Shown here: positions 22,334 through 31,715 of the stretch, piece after piece | Position numbering within the stretch: the stretch's first letter is position 1 | How the letters are laid out: every line of letters starts with the position of its first letter | NCBI GenBank assembly: GCA_900100475.1 | Contig: FMTU01000012.1 | Span: 57,748 to 121,747, forward strand | Direction: 5' to 3' | Origin: Sphingobium faniae | GTDB taxonomy: Bacteria > Pseudomonadota > Alphaproteobacteria > Sphingomonadales > Sphingomonadaceae | DNA length: 64,000 nucleotides | Translations under genes and position numbers: made by a program | The notes under the pieces: model-generated | Seen by the model: the letters and a program-made list of their open reading frames with translations, nothing else | The model's database searches: none | Told to the model about the DNA's origin: nothing

Positions 22334-24415
22334 ATGAGCATCCTGCTGCAATTCGTCGGGAACTGGGGCCATGCCCTTGCCGCGACGCTGTTCGCGGCGC
22401 TGGGCATCTTCATCCTGCGCCGACGCGACGGCGAGGTCGAACCGCGCCTGATGGCGGCCGCCTTGCTGATGACATCCTGCTGGGCGCTTTATGTCTCGTT
22501 CGGCGGGGTGGGTCAGTCGCTTTCCGGCTGGGGGGAAAGTGTGCGGAACGCGGCATGGTTGCTGCTGATGTTCGTGATGCTGCGGCGCGGTCCCGCCGGG
22601 CGCACCGGGCCGATTTTCGCCATCGGACTGGTCTATGCGGCGGTCGTCGGCCTGCTGATGCTCCAGAGCTTCACCGATTTCGTGGCGCAGCAGCTTTCGG
22701 ATGAAAGCGAACTTCACCATCCGCTGACCCTGCTTTCGTTGATCTTGCGGATGATGACGGCGGTCGGCAGCCTGGTGCTGGTGCACCAGCTCTATACCGC
22801 CTGGCCGGTGCGGGACAGGGGGCGGGTCATCCTGCTGCTGGCGGCGCTGGCGGCGATGTGGACCTATGACTTCAGCCTCTATGCGGTCGGCTATTTCGCG
22901 CCGGGGCACATGCATGCGCTTTACGCCCTGCGCGGCGTGATGATGGCGCTGCTCGCCCCCATCATCGCGGTGAGCCTGCGCAAGGAACTGCCGGGGCGCC
23001 TCAAATTGTCGCGCAGCCTGACCTTCCAGTCGCTTTCCGTCGCGGCGGTGGCGCTTTATGTCATCCTGTTCGCGGCGGCGACCGTCCTCATCGAACTCAT
23101 CGCCGGACCCTATGCGCGGGTCATGGAAATAGGCGGCGTGTTCTTCATGGCGGTGACGGCGCTGATCCTGCTGCCCTCGCCGCAATTGCGCGCGCTCTGG
23201 AAAGTGCAGGTCGCCAAGCATTTCTTCCAGCATCGCTACGATTATCGCACCGAATGGATGCGGTTCGGCGAAACTATCGGCAGGCCGGGCAGCGACGCCC
23301 CCGCGCTGGGCGAACGCGTAGCGAAGGCGGTGGCCGACATCACGGATTCATCGGGCGCCTTGCTGCTGCTGCGCGGCGAGGATGGGCAACTGATGTTCGA
23401 AACGCATTGGAACTGGGACAGCGACTTTCCCGAAACGCCTTTGCTTTCCCGAGAGGTGGCGCTCCGTCTTGAGCAGACCGGCTGGATCATCGACATCGAA
23501 GCCGCGCAGGGCGATGCCGCCGCCATGCCCTTGCCCGATTGGACGAAGGGCGATGGCCGGGGCTGGGCGCTCGTGCCGCTTATCCATTTCGGCAAGCTGA
23601 TCGGGGCGATCCTGCTCGCGCGGCCGCCCATCGACCGGCGGCTGGACTGGGAGGATTTGGACATGCTCCGCGCCGCTGGACGGCAGGCCGCGACCTATAT
23701 CAGCGAAGCGCAAGGACAGGAGGCGCTGAGCGACGCGCAACGTTTCGACGAGTTCAACCGCCGCTTCGCCTTCATCATGCATGACGTCAAAAATCTTGTG
23801 AGCCAGCTTTCGCTGTTGGCGCGCAATGCCGAGCGCCATGCCGACAATCCCGAATTTCGCGCGGACATGATCCTGACGCTGAAGGAATCGGTGGGCAAGA
23901 TGAATGATCTGCTGGCCCGCCTGTCCCAGCATAACAAGGGGCGGACGGAAGAACCCCGCTCCATGATGTTGCGGGACATGGCCGACGGCGTGGCGCGGTC
24001 CCGCGCGCGCCAGCATCCCGTCCGCGTGACCGGGGACGCGCTGCCCGTCATGGCCGATCCGGTCCGGGTCGAGCAGATTCTGGTGCATCTGCTTCAGAAC
24101 GCCATCGACGCCAGCACCCCGGACAGCCCTGTCGAGCTTCGCCTGTTCACGCAAAGGGATCGGGCCGGTGTCGAGATCGTCGACCACGGCACGGGGATGA
24201 CGGCGGAGTTCGTGCGGCGGGAGCTTTTCAAGCCCTTTTCAAGCAGCAAGACGGGCGGCTTCGGTATCGGCGCTTTTGAAGCGCGTGAACTGGCCGCCGC
24301 CATGGGGGGAAGGATCGACGTGGAAAGCAAACCGGGAGTCGGCAGCCGCTTCACGCTGCGGCTGCCGCTGGCGTCCGAAGGAATATCGACCATGAGGAAG
24401 GGGGAGGCGGCCTGA
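22334..24415 (+). CDS. prsK: PEP-CTERM/XrtA system histidine kinase PrsK
   Basis: 693 aa. About nine hydrophobic helices (residues 1-290), a GAF-like domain (about 300-460), then a kinase core with the phosphoacceptor in FAFIMHDVKNLVSQLSLLARN near residue 482 and an ATPase domain with LLQNAIDAS, VDHGTGMT and GGFGIGAFEARELA. The MHDVKN box and membrane topology are typical of PrsK. Start chosen at 22334 behind AGGACGGAG; an ATG at 22310 overlaps the preceding gene. It overlaps prsR by one base (TGATG). Confidence 0.92.
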   Translation: MSILLQFVGNWGHALAATLFAALGIFILRRRDGEVEPRLMAAALLMTSCWALYVSFGGVGQSLSGWGESVRNAAWLLLMFVMLRRGPAGRTGPIFAIGLVYAAVVGLLMLQSFTDFVAQQLSDESELHHPLTLLSLILRMMTAVGSLVLVHQLYTAWPVRDRGRVILLLAALAAMWTYDFSLYAVGYFAPGHMHALYALRGVMMALLAPIIAVSLRKELPGRLKLSRSLTFQSLSVAAVALYVILFAAATVLIELIAGPYARVMEIGGVFFMAVTALILLPSPQLRALWKVQVAKHFFQHRYDYRTEWMRFGETIGRPGSDAPALGERVAKAVADITDSSGALLLLRGEDGQLMFETHWNWDSDFPETPLLSREVALRLEQTGWIIDIEAAQGDAAAMPLPDWTKGDGRGWALVPLIHFGKLIGAILLARPPIDRRLDWEDLDMLRAAGRQAATYISEAQGQEALSDAQRFDEFNRRFAFIMHDVKNLVSQLSLLARNAERHADNPEFRADMILTLKESVGKMNDLLARLSQHNKGRTEEPRSMMLRDMADGVARSRARQHPVRVTGDALPVMADPVRVEQILVHLLQNAIDASTPDSPVELRLFTQRDRAGVEIVDHGTGMTAEFVRRELFKPFSSSKTGGFGIGAFEARELAAAMGGRIDVESKPGVGSRFTLRLPLASEGISTMRKGEAA

Positions 24416-25785
24416 TGAGCGACACGCGGCCCAAATTGCTGATCGTCGAGGATGATCCCGGCCTCCAGCGCCAGTTGCGCTGGGCCTATGAGGAATATCG
24501 GCTTTTCATCGCGGGCGACAGGGAGGAAGCGATCGAACTGCTCCGCGCCGAAACGCCCGATGTGGTGACACTGGATCTGGGGCTGCCCCCCGATCCGGAC
24601 GGCACCAGCGAAGGTTTTGCCACGCTGGCGGAAATCCTGCGGATCAAGCCCGACACGAAAGTCATCGTGGCGTCCGGCCATGGCGCGTGGGAAAGCGCGC
24701 TCGACGCGATTTCGGGCGGGGCCTATGATTTCTACCAGAAGCCGGTCGACATAGACGAACTGGGCCTGATCGTCCGCCGCGCCTTTCATGTCCATGCGCT
24801 GGAGAGGGAAAATGCCCGGCTGGCGGAAATCGCGCCGGACGGCGCGCCCGTCCTGGGCAAGCTCATCACCAGCGCGCCTGAAATGTTGAAGGTCGCGCGC
24901 ACCATCGAACGGGTCGCGGGTGCGCAGGTGTCCGTGCTGCTGCTGGGCGCGAGCGGCACAGGCAAGGAATTGCTGGCGCAGGGGGTGCACGACGCCAGCC
25001 CGCGCAAGGGCAGCAATTTCGTCGCGATCAACTGCGCGGCGATACCCGAAACGCTGCTGGAATCCGAACTGTTCGGTCATGAGAAGGGCGCTTTCACCGG
25101 CGCGGTCAAGACGACGCCGGGAAAGATCGAACAGGCGCAGGGCGGCACGTTGTTCCTCGATGAAGTGGGCGACATTCCGTTGCCGTTACAGGTCAAGCTG
25201 CTGCGTTTCCTGCAAGAGCGCGTGATCGAGCGGATTGGCGGGCGGCAACCCATCGCCGTGGACACCCGCATCGTTTGCGCCACCCATCAGAATCTGGAGG
25301 AGCTGATCGCGGCGGGCACTTTCCGCGAGGATCTTTATTACCGCCTTGCGGAAATCGTCGTGCGGATTCCTCCGCTGCGGGATCGGTCTGGCGATCCGGC
25401 GCTGTTGGCGCGTCATTTCCTCAACCGCTTCGCCAAGGACATGAACCCGCAGGTCAAGGGCCTCGCGCCCGATGCGCTGGCGGCGCTCGACGTCTGGCAC
25501 TGGCCGGGCAATGTGCGGGAACTGGAAAACCGGATGAAGCGCGCCGTCATCATGGCCGATGGCAAGCATGTGACCGCCGCCGACCTCGACCTTGATGGCG
25601 AGCGGGAGGCGGGCAGCGATGTCGTCAACCTGAAGGCGGCGCGCGAAATGGCGGACCGCCGCGCTATTCGGCGGGCGATTGCCCGGACGGACGGCAATAT
25701 TTCCGGGGCGGCGAAGATGCTGGGGATCAGCCGGCCGACGCTGTACGATCTGCTGAAGCAATATCAGATGCAGGGGCAGGGCTGA
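24415..25785 (+). CDS. prsR: PEP-CTERM/XrtA sigma-54-dependent response regulator PrsR
   Basis: 456 aa. Receiver domain with Asp in VTLDLGLPPDPDG (about residue 56); AAA+ domain with Walker A GASGTGKE near 179-186, the sigma-54 contact loop GAFTGA near 225-230, and GGTLFLDEVGDIPL; C-terminal Fis helix-turn-helix NISGAAKMLGISRPTLYDLL. It would activate sigma-54 promoters of exopolysaccharide and PEP-CTERM genes when phosphorylated by PrsK. Confidence 0.94.
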   Translation: MSDTRPKLLIVEDDPGLQRQLRWAYEEYRLFIAGDREEAIELLRAETPDVVTLDLGLPPDPDGTSEGFATLAEILRIKPDTKVIVASGHGAWESALDAISGGAYDFYQKPVDIDELGLIVRRAFHVHALERENARLAEIAPDGAPVLGKLITSAPEMLKVARTIERVAGAQVSVLLLGASGTGKELLAQGVHDASPRKGSNFVAINCAAIPETLLESELFGHEKGAFTGAVKTTPGKIEQAQGGTLFLDEVGDIPLPLQVKLLRFLQERVIERIGGRQPIAVDTRIVCATHQNLEELIAAGTFREDLYYRLAEIVVRIPPLRDRSGDPALLARHFLNRFAKDMNPQVKGLAPDALAALDVWHWPGNVRELENRMKRAVIMADGKHVTAADLDLDGEREAGSDVVNLKAAREMADRRAIRRAIARTDGNISGAAKMLGISRPTLYDLLKQYQMQGQG

Positions 25786-25789
25786 GCGC

Positions 25790-27748
25790 GTGGACCGCAA
25801 GCGCCTGTTTCTGCTGGCGGGTATCGCCGCCCTGCTGCTGTCGGTGGCGGCGCTGTGGCAATGGCGCGCGCATGAGGCGGATGGCACCGCGCCGCTCGCG
25901 CGGGGGATTGCCGCGCTCGTCAAGAGCGATGCGCGAACGGCCCGCGTCGAGCTTTTGAACGCCATCCGGGCCGATCCTGCTTCCATTCCCGCCCGCATCG
26001 CACAGGCGCGGGCGCTGGTGGACCTGGGCGACGGGGCGGGCGCGCAGGCGGAGATCGAACGGGCGCGCGCGCTGGGCGGCAAGGCGGGCGAGACGAGGGT
26101 GCTGATGGCGCAGGCGCTGCTTTTGCAGGGCCATGCCGATGCCGCGCTCATCGAAGTGGAGGCGAGCGATATTCCTTCCTCCTTCGCCGCCGCCGCGATG
26201 CGCGTGACCGGCAATATCCAGATCGCGCGGGGCGACATGGCGGCCGCCGGGGCGGCGCTGGACCGGGCGCGGGAATGGGCGGGGAAAGACCCGGAAAGCT
26301 GGATCGACACGGGCCGCTACCGGCTGGCGCTGGGGGATCGGGCGGGGGCCATCGTCGCGGCGGACCGGGCGGTCGCTCTCGCGCCGAAGAATGTGAAGGC
26401 GTTGCTCCTGCGTGGCGAACTCACGCGTAGCCAATATGGGCTGGTCGCGGCCTTGCCATGGTTCGAGCGGGCGCTCGCCATCAATCCCGACTCCGTTCCG
26501 GTGCTGGAGCAATATGCCGCTACGCTTGCCGACGCAGGGGAAGCGCGCCGGATGCTGAGCGCCACGCGCCGCCTGCTGGCGCTGGAACCGGGCCATGCGC
26601 GGGCGTTTTTCATGCAGGCGGTGATGGCGGCGCGGGCGGGGCGGGCGGACCTTGCCCGATCGCTTCTGACGCGGACGCAGGGGTGGCTGGACGGCGAACC
26701 GGCGACCATGCTGCTGCGCGGCGTGCTCCACCTGGAGGATGGCAATGCGACCCTGGCCATCGAAGCCCTTGCCCCGCTGGTCCGGCAACAGCCCGACAAT
26801 GGCGCCGCCCGCACGCTGTTGGGGCGAGCTTATTATCTCGCTTCGGACTTTCCCTCCGCCGCGACGATTCTCGCGCCGCTTGTCGCGCAAAGGGACGCTG
26901 GCCCCTATGTGCTGACGCTAGCCGCGCGCGCGCAGGAGGCGATGGGCGACAGGATCATGGCGGACGACATGCTCGCCCGCGCGCTGTGGCCGGACCGGCC
27001 GTCGGCCGATCCTTTCGCCAGCCCGGATGACGCCGCGCTGGCCCGCGCCGTTCCTTCGGACCCGGCCTCCGCGAAGGAGAATATTCCCTATATCCGGGCG
27101 CTGCTCAGCACCGGGCAGGCGCAGCAGGCCGTGGCGCGCGCGCGCCTGCTGCGCGATGCCAATCCCGGCGCGCCCGACGCCTATGTCATATGGGGCGATA
27201 CGCTCGGCATGGCGGGACGGCCAACAGAAGCGGTGAACGCCTATGAAATGGCGGCCAATCTCCGTTTCAGCCGCGACATAGCCCTGCGCCTTGCCGCCGC
27301 GTTGCAGCGGGCGGGCGATCCCGCCCGGTCCTTGCAGGTCGTGCGCCTGTTCCTGTCGCAAAATCCCGATGACGTGCAGGGCCAAAGGCTCGCCGCTTCT
27401 GGCTATATGGCGGAAGGGAAGTGGCGGGAAGCGCTGCGAATGCTGAAAGCGGTGGAGGCGCGGGTCGGGCCCCATGACGCCTTGCTGATGGCCGACATGG
27501 CCCGTGCGTCGCTGGAGATGGGGGATGGGGACAAGGCGCGGGTTTATGCGATCTTCGCCTATCGCCTGATGCCTGCCAGCCCGATCACGGCCGATGCCTA
27601 TGGCTGGACGCTGTTCCGGGGCGGGACGAACCGGAGAGCCGCCATCGACCTGCTGGAAAAGGCGGTGGCGCTTGCGCCTGGTCATCCTGAGTTTCGGGCG
27701 CATCTGGAACAGGCTTATGCCGGTTCGGAGAAGCTCGCGGCGCGGTAA
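25790..27748 (+). CDS. TPR-repeat protein of the prs operon (PrsT-like)
   Basis: 652 aa from a GTG start 5 bases after prsR. An N-terminal signal anchor (LFLLAGIAALLLSVAALW) is followed by tetratricopeptide repeats to the end, for example ALLLRGELTRSQYGLVAALP and NGAARTLLGRAYYLASDFPS. It is placed where PEP-CTERM loci carry the TPR protein PrsT, but is shorter than I recall for that family, so the name is left as a likeness. Likely periplasmic, tethered to the inner membrane, in export of polysaccharide or protein. Confidence 0.82.
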   Translation: MDRKRLFLLAGIAALLLSVAALWQWRAHEADGTAPLARGIAALVKSDARTARVELLNAIRADPASIPARIAQARALVDLGDGAGAQAEIERARALGGKAGETRVLMAQALLLQGHADAALIEVEASDIPSSFAAAAMRVTGNIQIARGDMAAAGAALDRAREWAGKDPESWIDTGRYRLALGDRAGAIVAADRAVALAPKNVKALLLRGELTRSQYGLVAALPWFERALAINPDSVPVLEQYAATLADAGEARRMLSATRRLLALEPGHARAFFMQAVMAARAGRADLARSLLTRTQGWLDGEPATMLLRGVLHLEDGNATLAIEALAPLVRQQPDNGAARTLLGRAYYLASDFPSAATILAPLVAQRDAGPYVLTLAARAQEAMGDRIMADDMLARALWPDRPSADPFASPDDAALARAVPSDPASAKENIPYIRALLSTGQAQQAVARARLLRDANPGAPDAYVIWGDTLGMAGRPTEAVNAYEMAANLRFSRDIALRLAAALQRAGDPARSLQVVRLFLSQNPDDVQGQRLAASGYMAEGKWREALRMLKAVEARVGPHDALLMADMARASLEMGDGDKARVYAIFAYRLMPASPITADAYGWTLFRGGTNRRAAIDLLEKAVALAPGHPEFRAHLEQAYAGSEKLAAR

Positions 27749-27754
27749 GGAGTT

Positions 27755-28099
27755 TTAAGCCTGTTGCATGTCCAGTTCTTCAGGCCTCAAGCCAAGGCGG
27801 CGGATGTGCGCGGCCACCGGCGGCCACACATCTTCGAGGAAGCGTTTGCGTTCGGCTTCGCGCAGGCGGCGAGTCGCGCCGTCGGCCACGAACATGCCCA
27901 CGCCGCGCTTCACCATGACCAGCCCGTCATCCTGAAAGCTCTGATAGGCTTTCGCCACGGTGAGGGGGTTGGCCCGCTGCTGCCCGGCAAAGGCGCGGAC
28001 GGACGGAAGCAGGTCGCCATCCCCATATTCGCCGTCCAATATGGATGCGGCGATGATGTCGCGAAGGCGCAGATAAACGGGCTTGCTGTCGTCGGCCAT
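27755..28099 (-). CDS. Short GntR-family regulator, YtrA type
   Basis: 114 aa. Winged helix with PVYLRLRDIIAASILDGEY and LLPSVRAFAGQQRANPLTVAKAYQSFQDDGLV, then only about 35 C-terminal residues, too short for an effector domain. This fits the YtrA subgroup, which usually governs adjacent ABC transporter genes. None is adjacent here, so its target is unknown. It is convergent with the TPR gene and upstream of nothing obvious on its strand. Confidence 0.88.
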   Translation of the reverse strand: MADDSKPVYLRLRDIIAASILDGEYGDGDLLPSVRAFAGQQRANPLTVAKAYQSFQDDGLVMVKRGVGMFVADGATRRLREAERKRFLEDVWPPVAAHIRRLGLRPEELDMQQA

Positions 28100-28171
28100 G
28101 GTGCCTCAGTGCCATAATACAGCATTGCGGGTCAAGCCAGGGCGTTACGGCACAGTGGCTTTTCGCTGTAT

Positions 28172-28753
28172 TTATCTGTCCCAGAAGGAAACTATTTTGT
28201 CATAATCTGGCCGAGGCCGTTCCTCCAGTTCCTTGCCCGGCGTACCCAGAAAGATGAAACCGGCGATACGTTCGCCGTCCCCGCCAAAGGCGGCCCGCAC
28301 ATCGTCATTATAGGCGGCCCAACCCGTGAGCCACCCCCCGGCAAAGCCCAGCGCATGAGCGGCATGGAGCAGGTTCATGATGGCGGCCCCGGCGGAAAGT
28401 TCCTGTTCCCATGCGGGTATCTTGCTGTTCACGGCGGGGGACGACAGCGCCACCACCAATGCGGGGGCCTGGTGCGCGAACTGATGCATCGCCTCTATCT
28501 CCAGCCGTCCCGCGTCGGGTTTTTCCTTGCGATAGGCGGTTTCCAGCAGCTCGGCCAGCGCCGCGCGTCGTTCCGGCGGCACGATGACGAAGCGCCAGGG
28601 AAAGAGCTTTCCATGATCGGGCGTGCGGGACGCGACCTCCAGAATCTGCCGCAGTTGATCGGCGTCCGGGGCGGGCGCGATCAGGTTGCGCGGCTTGCCG
28701 GAACGGCGGGTGCGCAGCAGCGAAAGCGGGGTCGTGCGGTCGTTGAAGGTCAC
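28172..28753 (-). CDS. Nitroreductase family protein, YdjA type
   Basis: 193 aa FMN-dependent nitroreductase fold. N-terminal LLRTRRSGKPRNL gives the FMN-phosphate contact (RRS), ASRTPDHGKLFPWRFVIV is typical of YdjA, and GGWLTGWAAYND and FIFLGTPGKELEERPRPD close the domain. It reduces nitro or quinone substrates with NAD(P)H; the natural substrate is unknown. Confidence 0.9.
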   Translation of the reverse strand: MTFNDRTTPLSLLRTRRSGKPRNLIAPAPDADQLRQILEVASRTPDHGKLFPWRFVIVPPERRAALAELLETAYRKEKPDAGRLEIEAMHQFAHQAPALVVALSSPAVNSKIPAWEQELSAGAAIMNLLHAAHALGFAGGWLTGWAAYNDDVRAAFGGDGERIAGFIFLGTPGKELEERPRPDYDKIVSFWDR

Positions 28754-28880
28754 AGGCTTTCTCTTCGATTGTTTGCGTGTCTTGTAATGATGTTCTTCAC
28801 ACGCGCAATTTCTTCGCTAGGTTCAGGACCATGCTCATGACCCCGCGAAGGGCCGGAGCATAGCAAGGGAGTTACCAATC

Positions 28881-30689
28881 ATGGCCAATCCATCCGCCGG
28901 TGTCGATGCCGGCGCGGATGCGGCCCGTCAGCCTGTGGACGATCGGCCGCAATGGTTCGGCCATCCCCGGCAACTGGCGCGGCTTTTCACGACCGAAATG
29001 TGGGAACGTTTCGGTTATTATGGAATGCGGGCGCTGCTGACGCTCTACCTGACCAAGCATTTCCTTTTCGACGATCAGACAACCAACGGCATTTATGGCG
29101 GCTTCACCGCGCTCGTCTATCTGACGCCGCTGGTGGGCGGGCTGATCGCGGACCGCTATCTGGGCGCGAAACGCTCCATCAAATTCGGCGCCCTGTTGAT
29201 GGCGCTGGGCTATTTCATCCTCTGCTTCGGCGGGGAGACGGCCAAGCCCCATGCGGTCATCGACGGGCAACGCTACGAAGTGCAGGTCGAGAATTTCGTC
29301 GACCGCCCGACCAGCACCGGGGCGGAAAAGCGCTTCATCGTGGACGGCGCGCAGCGCCTGGAAATCCTGGGCAATGAAGACGGCACCGTGTCGCTGCTCG
29401 ACGGGCGGGGGCAAGTGGCCCGCACGGTGGAGAAGGGAGGGTTCAAAGCTGTCGGGGAACGCGATCCCTTCTTCACCATGCTGCTGCTGATCGGGCTTTC
29501 GATGATTACGGTGGGCAATGGTTTCTTCAAGCCGAACATCTCCACCATCGTGGGTGAGTTGTACGAGAAGGGCGACCGGCGGCGGGACGCGGGCTTCACC
29601 ATATTCTATATGGGCATCAATCTGGGATCGCTCTTTTCCCAGCTTCTGTGCCCATTGCTGGCCGATATGATCGGCTGGTGGGCGGGTTTCGGCCTTGCGG
29701 CACTGGGCATGCTGTTCAGTTGGAGCCTGATGCAGTTCGATGGCGGCAAGCTGGCGGGCTATGGCGAAACGCCGCCGCAATCCGGTCCCGATTGCAGCCT
29801 GCTCATCTATGCGGGGGCGATATTGGTGGTGCCCGTGGCATGGTTCCTTTTCACCAACCTGATGCATAATGCGGATGCCCAGCCGGGAGAGGGCATCGTC
29901 GCCTATCTCCTGTCGCTGCCAATCATGGGCAAGGTGCTGTTCGCGACCTTCATCCTGTCGATCCCCTGCATCCTGCTCTGGTCCTGGTTCGAAGGGAACC
30001 GGGTCGAGTTCCAGATGATGCTGGCGGCGATGGTGCTGGTGGTGTTCAACGTCGTCTTCTGGACCCTGTTCGAGCAGGCCGGATCGTCGCTGACGCTGTT
30101 TGCGGACCGCAACACGGATCTGTCTGTCTTTGGCCTGTTTTCGATCAGCGCCGGGCAGACGCAGTTCTTCAACGCCTTTTTCATCGTGGCGCTCGCGCCC
30201 CTGTTCGGCATCATGTGGAATGCGCTGGCGAAAAGGGGGCTGGAGCCTTCCATCCCCATCAAATTCGCCGTTGCGCTGATCGGGGTGGGCGTCGGCTTCC
30301 TGTTCCTCGTCTGGGGCGCGCAAAATGCCGGGCCGGATTTCAAGGTCGCGATCTGGTGGCTTGCGGGCCTTTATTTCATCCATTCCGCCGCCGAACTGTG
30401 CATATCGCCCGTGGGCCTTTCGATGATCACCAAACTGTCTCTGGCGCGTGTCGTTGGCCTGATGATGGGCGTGTGGTTCCTGTCGATTTCCGTCGCGCAA
30501 TATGTGGCGGGCATGGTCGCGCAGGTCGCCAGCGTGGAAACTGTGGGCGGGCAGGTGACGAACCTGAAAGTCAGTCTGGATACTTATGCAGGCGTCTTCT
30601 GGACCATCGGCATAGCCGCGTCCGTCGTGGGAGTCGTGCTGCTGCTGCTGGCGCCGCTGATCAGGCGGTGGATGCATGGCGTGCAGTGA
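28881..30689 (+). CDS. POT/PTR2 family proton-dependent peptide transporter
   Basis: 602 aa. The POT signature is clear: TEMWERFGYYGMRALLTLYL (the ExxER proton site), GGLIADRYLGAKRSI and GNGFFKPNISTIVG, with 12 to 14 helices. Between the third and fourth helices is a soluble insert of about 75 residues (GQRYEVQVENFVDRP to KAVGERDP) rich in short beta-like segments, absent from E. coli DtpA-type proteins. GGGAG precedes the start. It probably imports di- and tripeptides. Confidence 0.92.
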   Translation: MANPSAGVDAGADAARQPVDDRPQWFGHPRQLARLFTTEMWERFGYYGMRALLTLYLTKHFLFDDQTTNGIYGGFTALVYLTPLVGGLIADRYLGAKRSIKFGALLMALGYFILCFGGETAKPHAVIDGQRYEVQVENFVDRPTSTGAEKRFIVDGAQRLEILGNEDGTVSLLDGRGQVARTVEKGGFKAVGERDPFFTMLLLIGLSMITVGNGFFKPNISTIVGELYEKGDRRRDAGFTIFYMGINLGSLFSQLLCPLLADMIGWWAGFGLAALGMLFSWSLMQFDGGKLAGYGETPPQSGPDCSLLIYAGAILVVPVAWFLFTNLMHNADAQPGEGIVAYLLSLPIMGKVLFATFILSIPCILLWSWFEGNRVEFQMMLAAMVLVVFNVVFWTLFEQAGSSLTLFADRNTDLSVFGLFSISAGQTQFFNAFFIVALAPLFGIMWNALAKRGLEPSIPIKFAVALIGVGVGFLFLVWGAQNAGPDFKVAIWWLAGLYFIHSAAELCISPVGLSMITKLSLARVVGLMMGVWFLSISVAQYVAGMVAQVASVETVGGQVTNLKVSLDTYAGVFWTIGIAASVVGVVLLLLAPLIRRWMHGVQ

Positions 30690-30712
30690 GGGGGAAGCAC
30701 GATGATGAAGCA

Positions 30713-31109
30713 GGCGCGCACATTCGCGCTGGGGTCGTCGCGGCGCTGGACGTGGCCCCTGCGATCAATCCGCTGGTAAACCCCGTCGCCGTCAGCCGCA
30801 CCGGAGGCGTCACGCGCGCGGTGGTCGCGCCTGCGGCGGGATAGGGCATCTTTGCGGGGCAGGTGCTCCGCACCATCACGTCCGCGCCTGCCGAGACGCT
30901 GGACCTTGGCGACCGGATCGGTTCGCTCAAGGCCGGGAGGGCGGCCGAATGTGGTGATCTGGGACGGCGATCGGCTGGAAATGACCTCCGCTCCGGTGGC
31001 GGTGTGGATCGACGGGGTGGAACAGCCCATGGCCGACCGGCAGACGAAGCTGCGCGACCGCTATGCCGATCCCGTGCCGCAGTCGCTGCCGAAAGCCTAT
31101 GACTGGTGA
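30713..31109 (+). pseudogene. Remnant of an amidohydrolase-family gene
   Basis: Frame 2 from 30713 gives HIRAGVVAALDVAPAINPL and SRTGGVTRAVVAPAAG, stops at TAG (30842-30844), then continues GIFAGQVLRTITSAPAETLDLGDRIGSLKAG. The reading then shifts by one base near 30950 to VVIWDGDRLEMTSAPVAVWI and DGVEQPMADRQTKLRDRY. These are the N-middle and C-terminal motifs of periplasmic amidohydrolases joined directly (FAGQ to VLRTIT), so most of the metal-binding barrel is missing. Three lesions: internal deletion, stop and frameshift. There is no start codon context. Confidence 0.75.
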
Positions 31110-31145
31110 AAGCGGGGGAGGGGCGGGCCTCCTCCCCACCAATGG

Positions 31146-31610
31146 CTATCGCGCGCCCCAGATGTCCGTCGCCCGGATGAAGCCCTTCTGTCCCCGCACG
31201 TCGAAGGCGCACCAGCCGTTCGAGCAGGAGGAGAGGCGGCCGACCACGCCCTTTTCCGCCCGGAACAACGCCCGCGCTTCGTCGCGGGGCGATTGCCGCA
31301 TCGGCGCGATGTCGGATGTGACGATGGCGGTCGGCGTGTCGCTGAGCAGCCGGACGTGCATCCATCCTTCAGCGCCTGTCGAATCCTCGACCTTGCGCCA
31401 CAGGCCCAGCACCTGCACCACCTTCACCGGCAGGTCGCGGCGGCGATAGACCCAGTTGGACGGATAATCGAGGCTGGGACCGACGCGCATCCGCGCTTCG
31501 TCCTGCGCGAGCGACGCCCAATAAGGCACCGGCTTGTTTGGCGCGGCCTTTCCTGCGCCAGCGGCCATCAAGGCGCCGATCATGCCCGCGGCCAGCAAAA
31601 ACCCCTTCAT
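31146..31610 (-). CDS. Secreted SH3-domain protein
   Basis: 154 aa. Signal peptide MKGFLLAAGMIGALMAAGAGKAA, then bacterial SH3-like repeats: YWASLAQDEARMRVGPSLDY, WRKVEDSTGAEGWMHVRLLS and FRAEKGVVGRLSSCSNGWCAFDVRGQKGFI shown only in part as the second repeat. Likely periplasmic, binding peptidoglycan or another envelope ligand. It is divergent from the dehydrogenase gene. Confidence 0.85.
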   Translation of the reverse strand: MKGFLLAAGMIGALMAAGAGKAAPNKPVPYWASLAQDEARMRVGPSLDYPSNWVYRRRDLPVKVVQVLGLWRKVEDSTGAEGWMHVRLLSDTPTAIVTSDIAPMRQSPRDEARALFRAEKGVVGRLSSCSNGWCAFDVRGQKGFIRATDIWGAR

Positions 31611-31715
31611 TTCCAGACCCGATCCCTCAACGCCAGATCACTATCATAGCCCTTCGTCCGGGGTTGCGACAACTGCTGTCTTGACCGGCGGTGCGCGGGG
31701 GAATAGCGCCGAACC

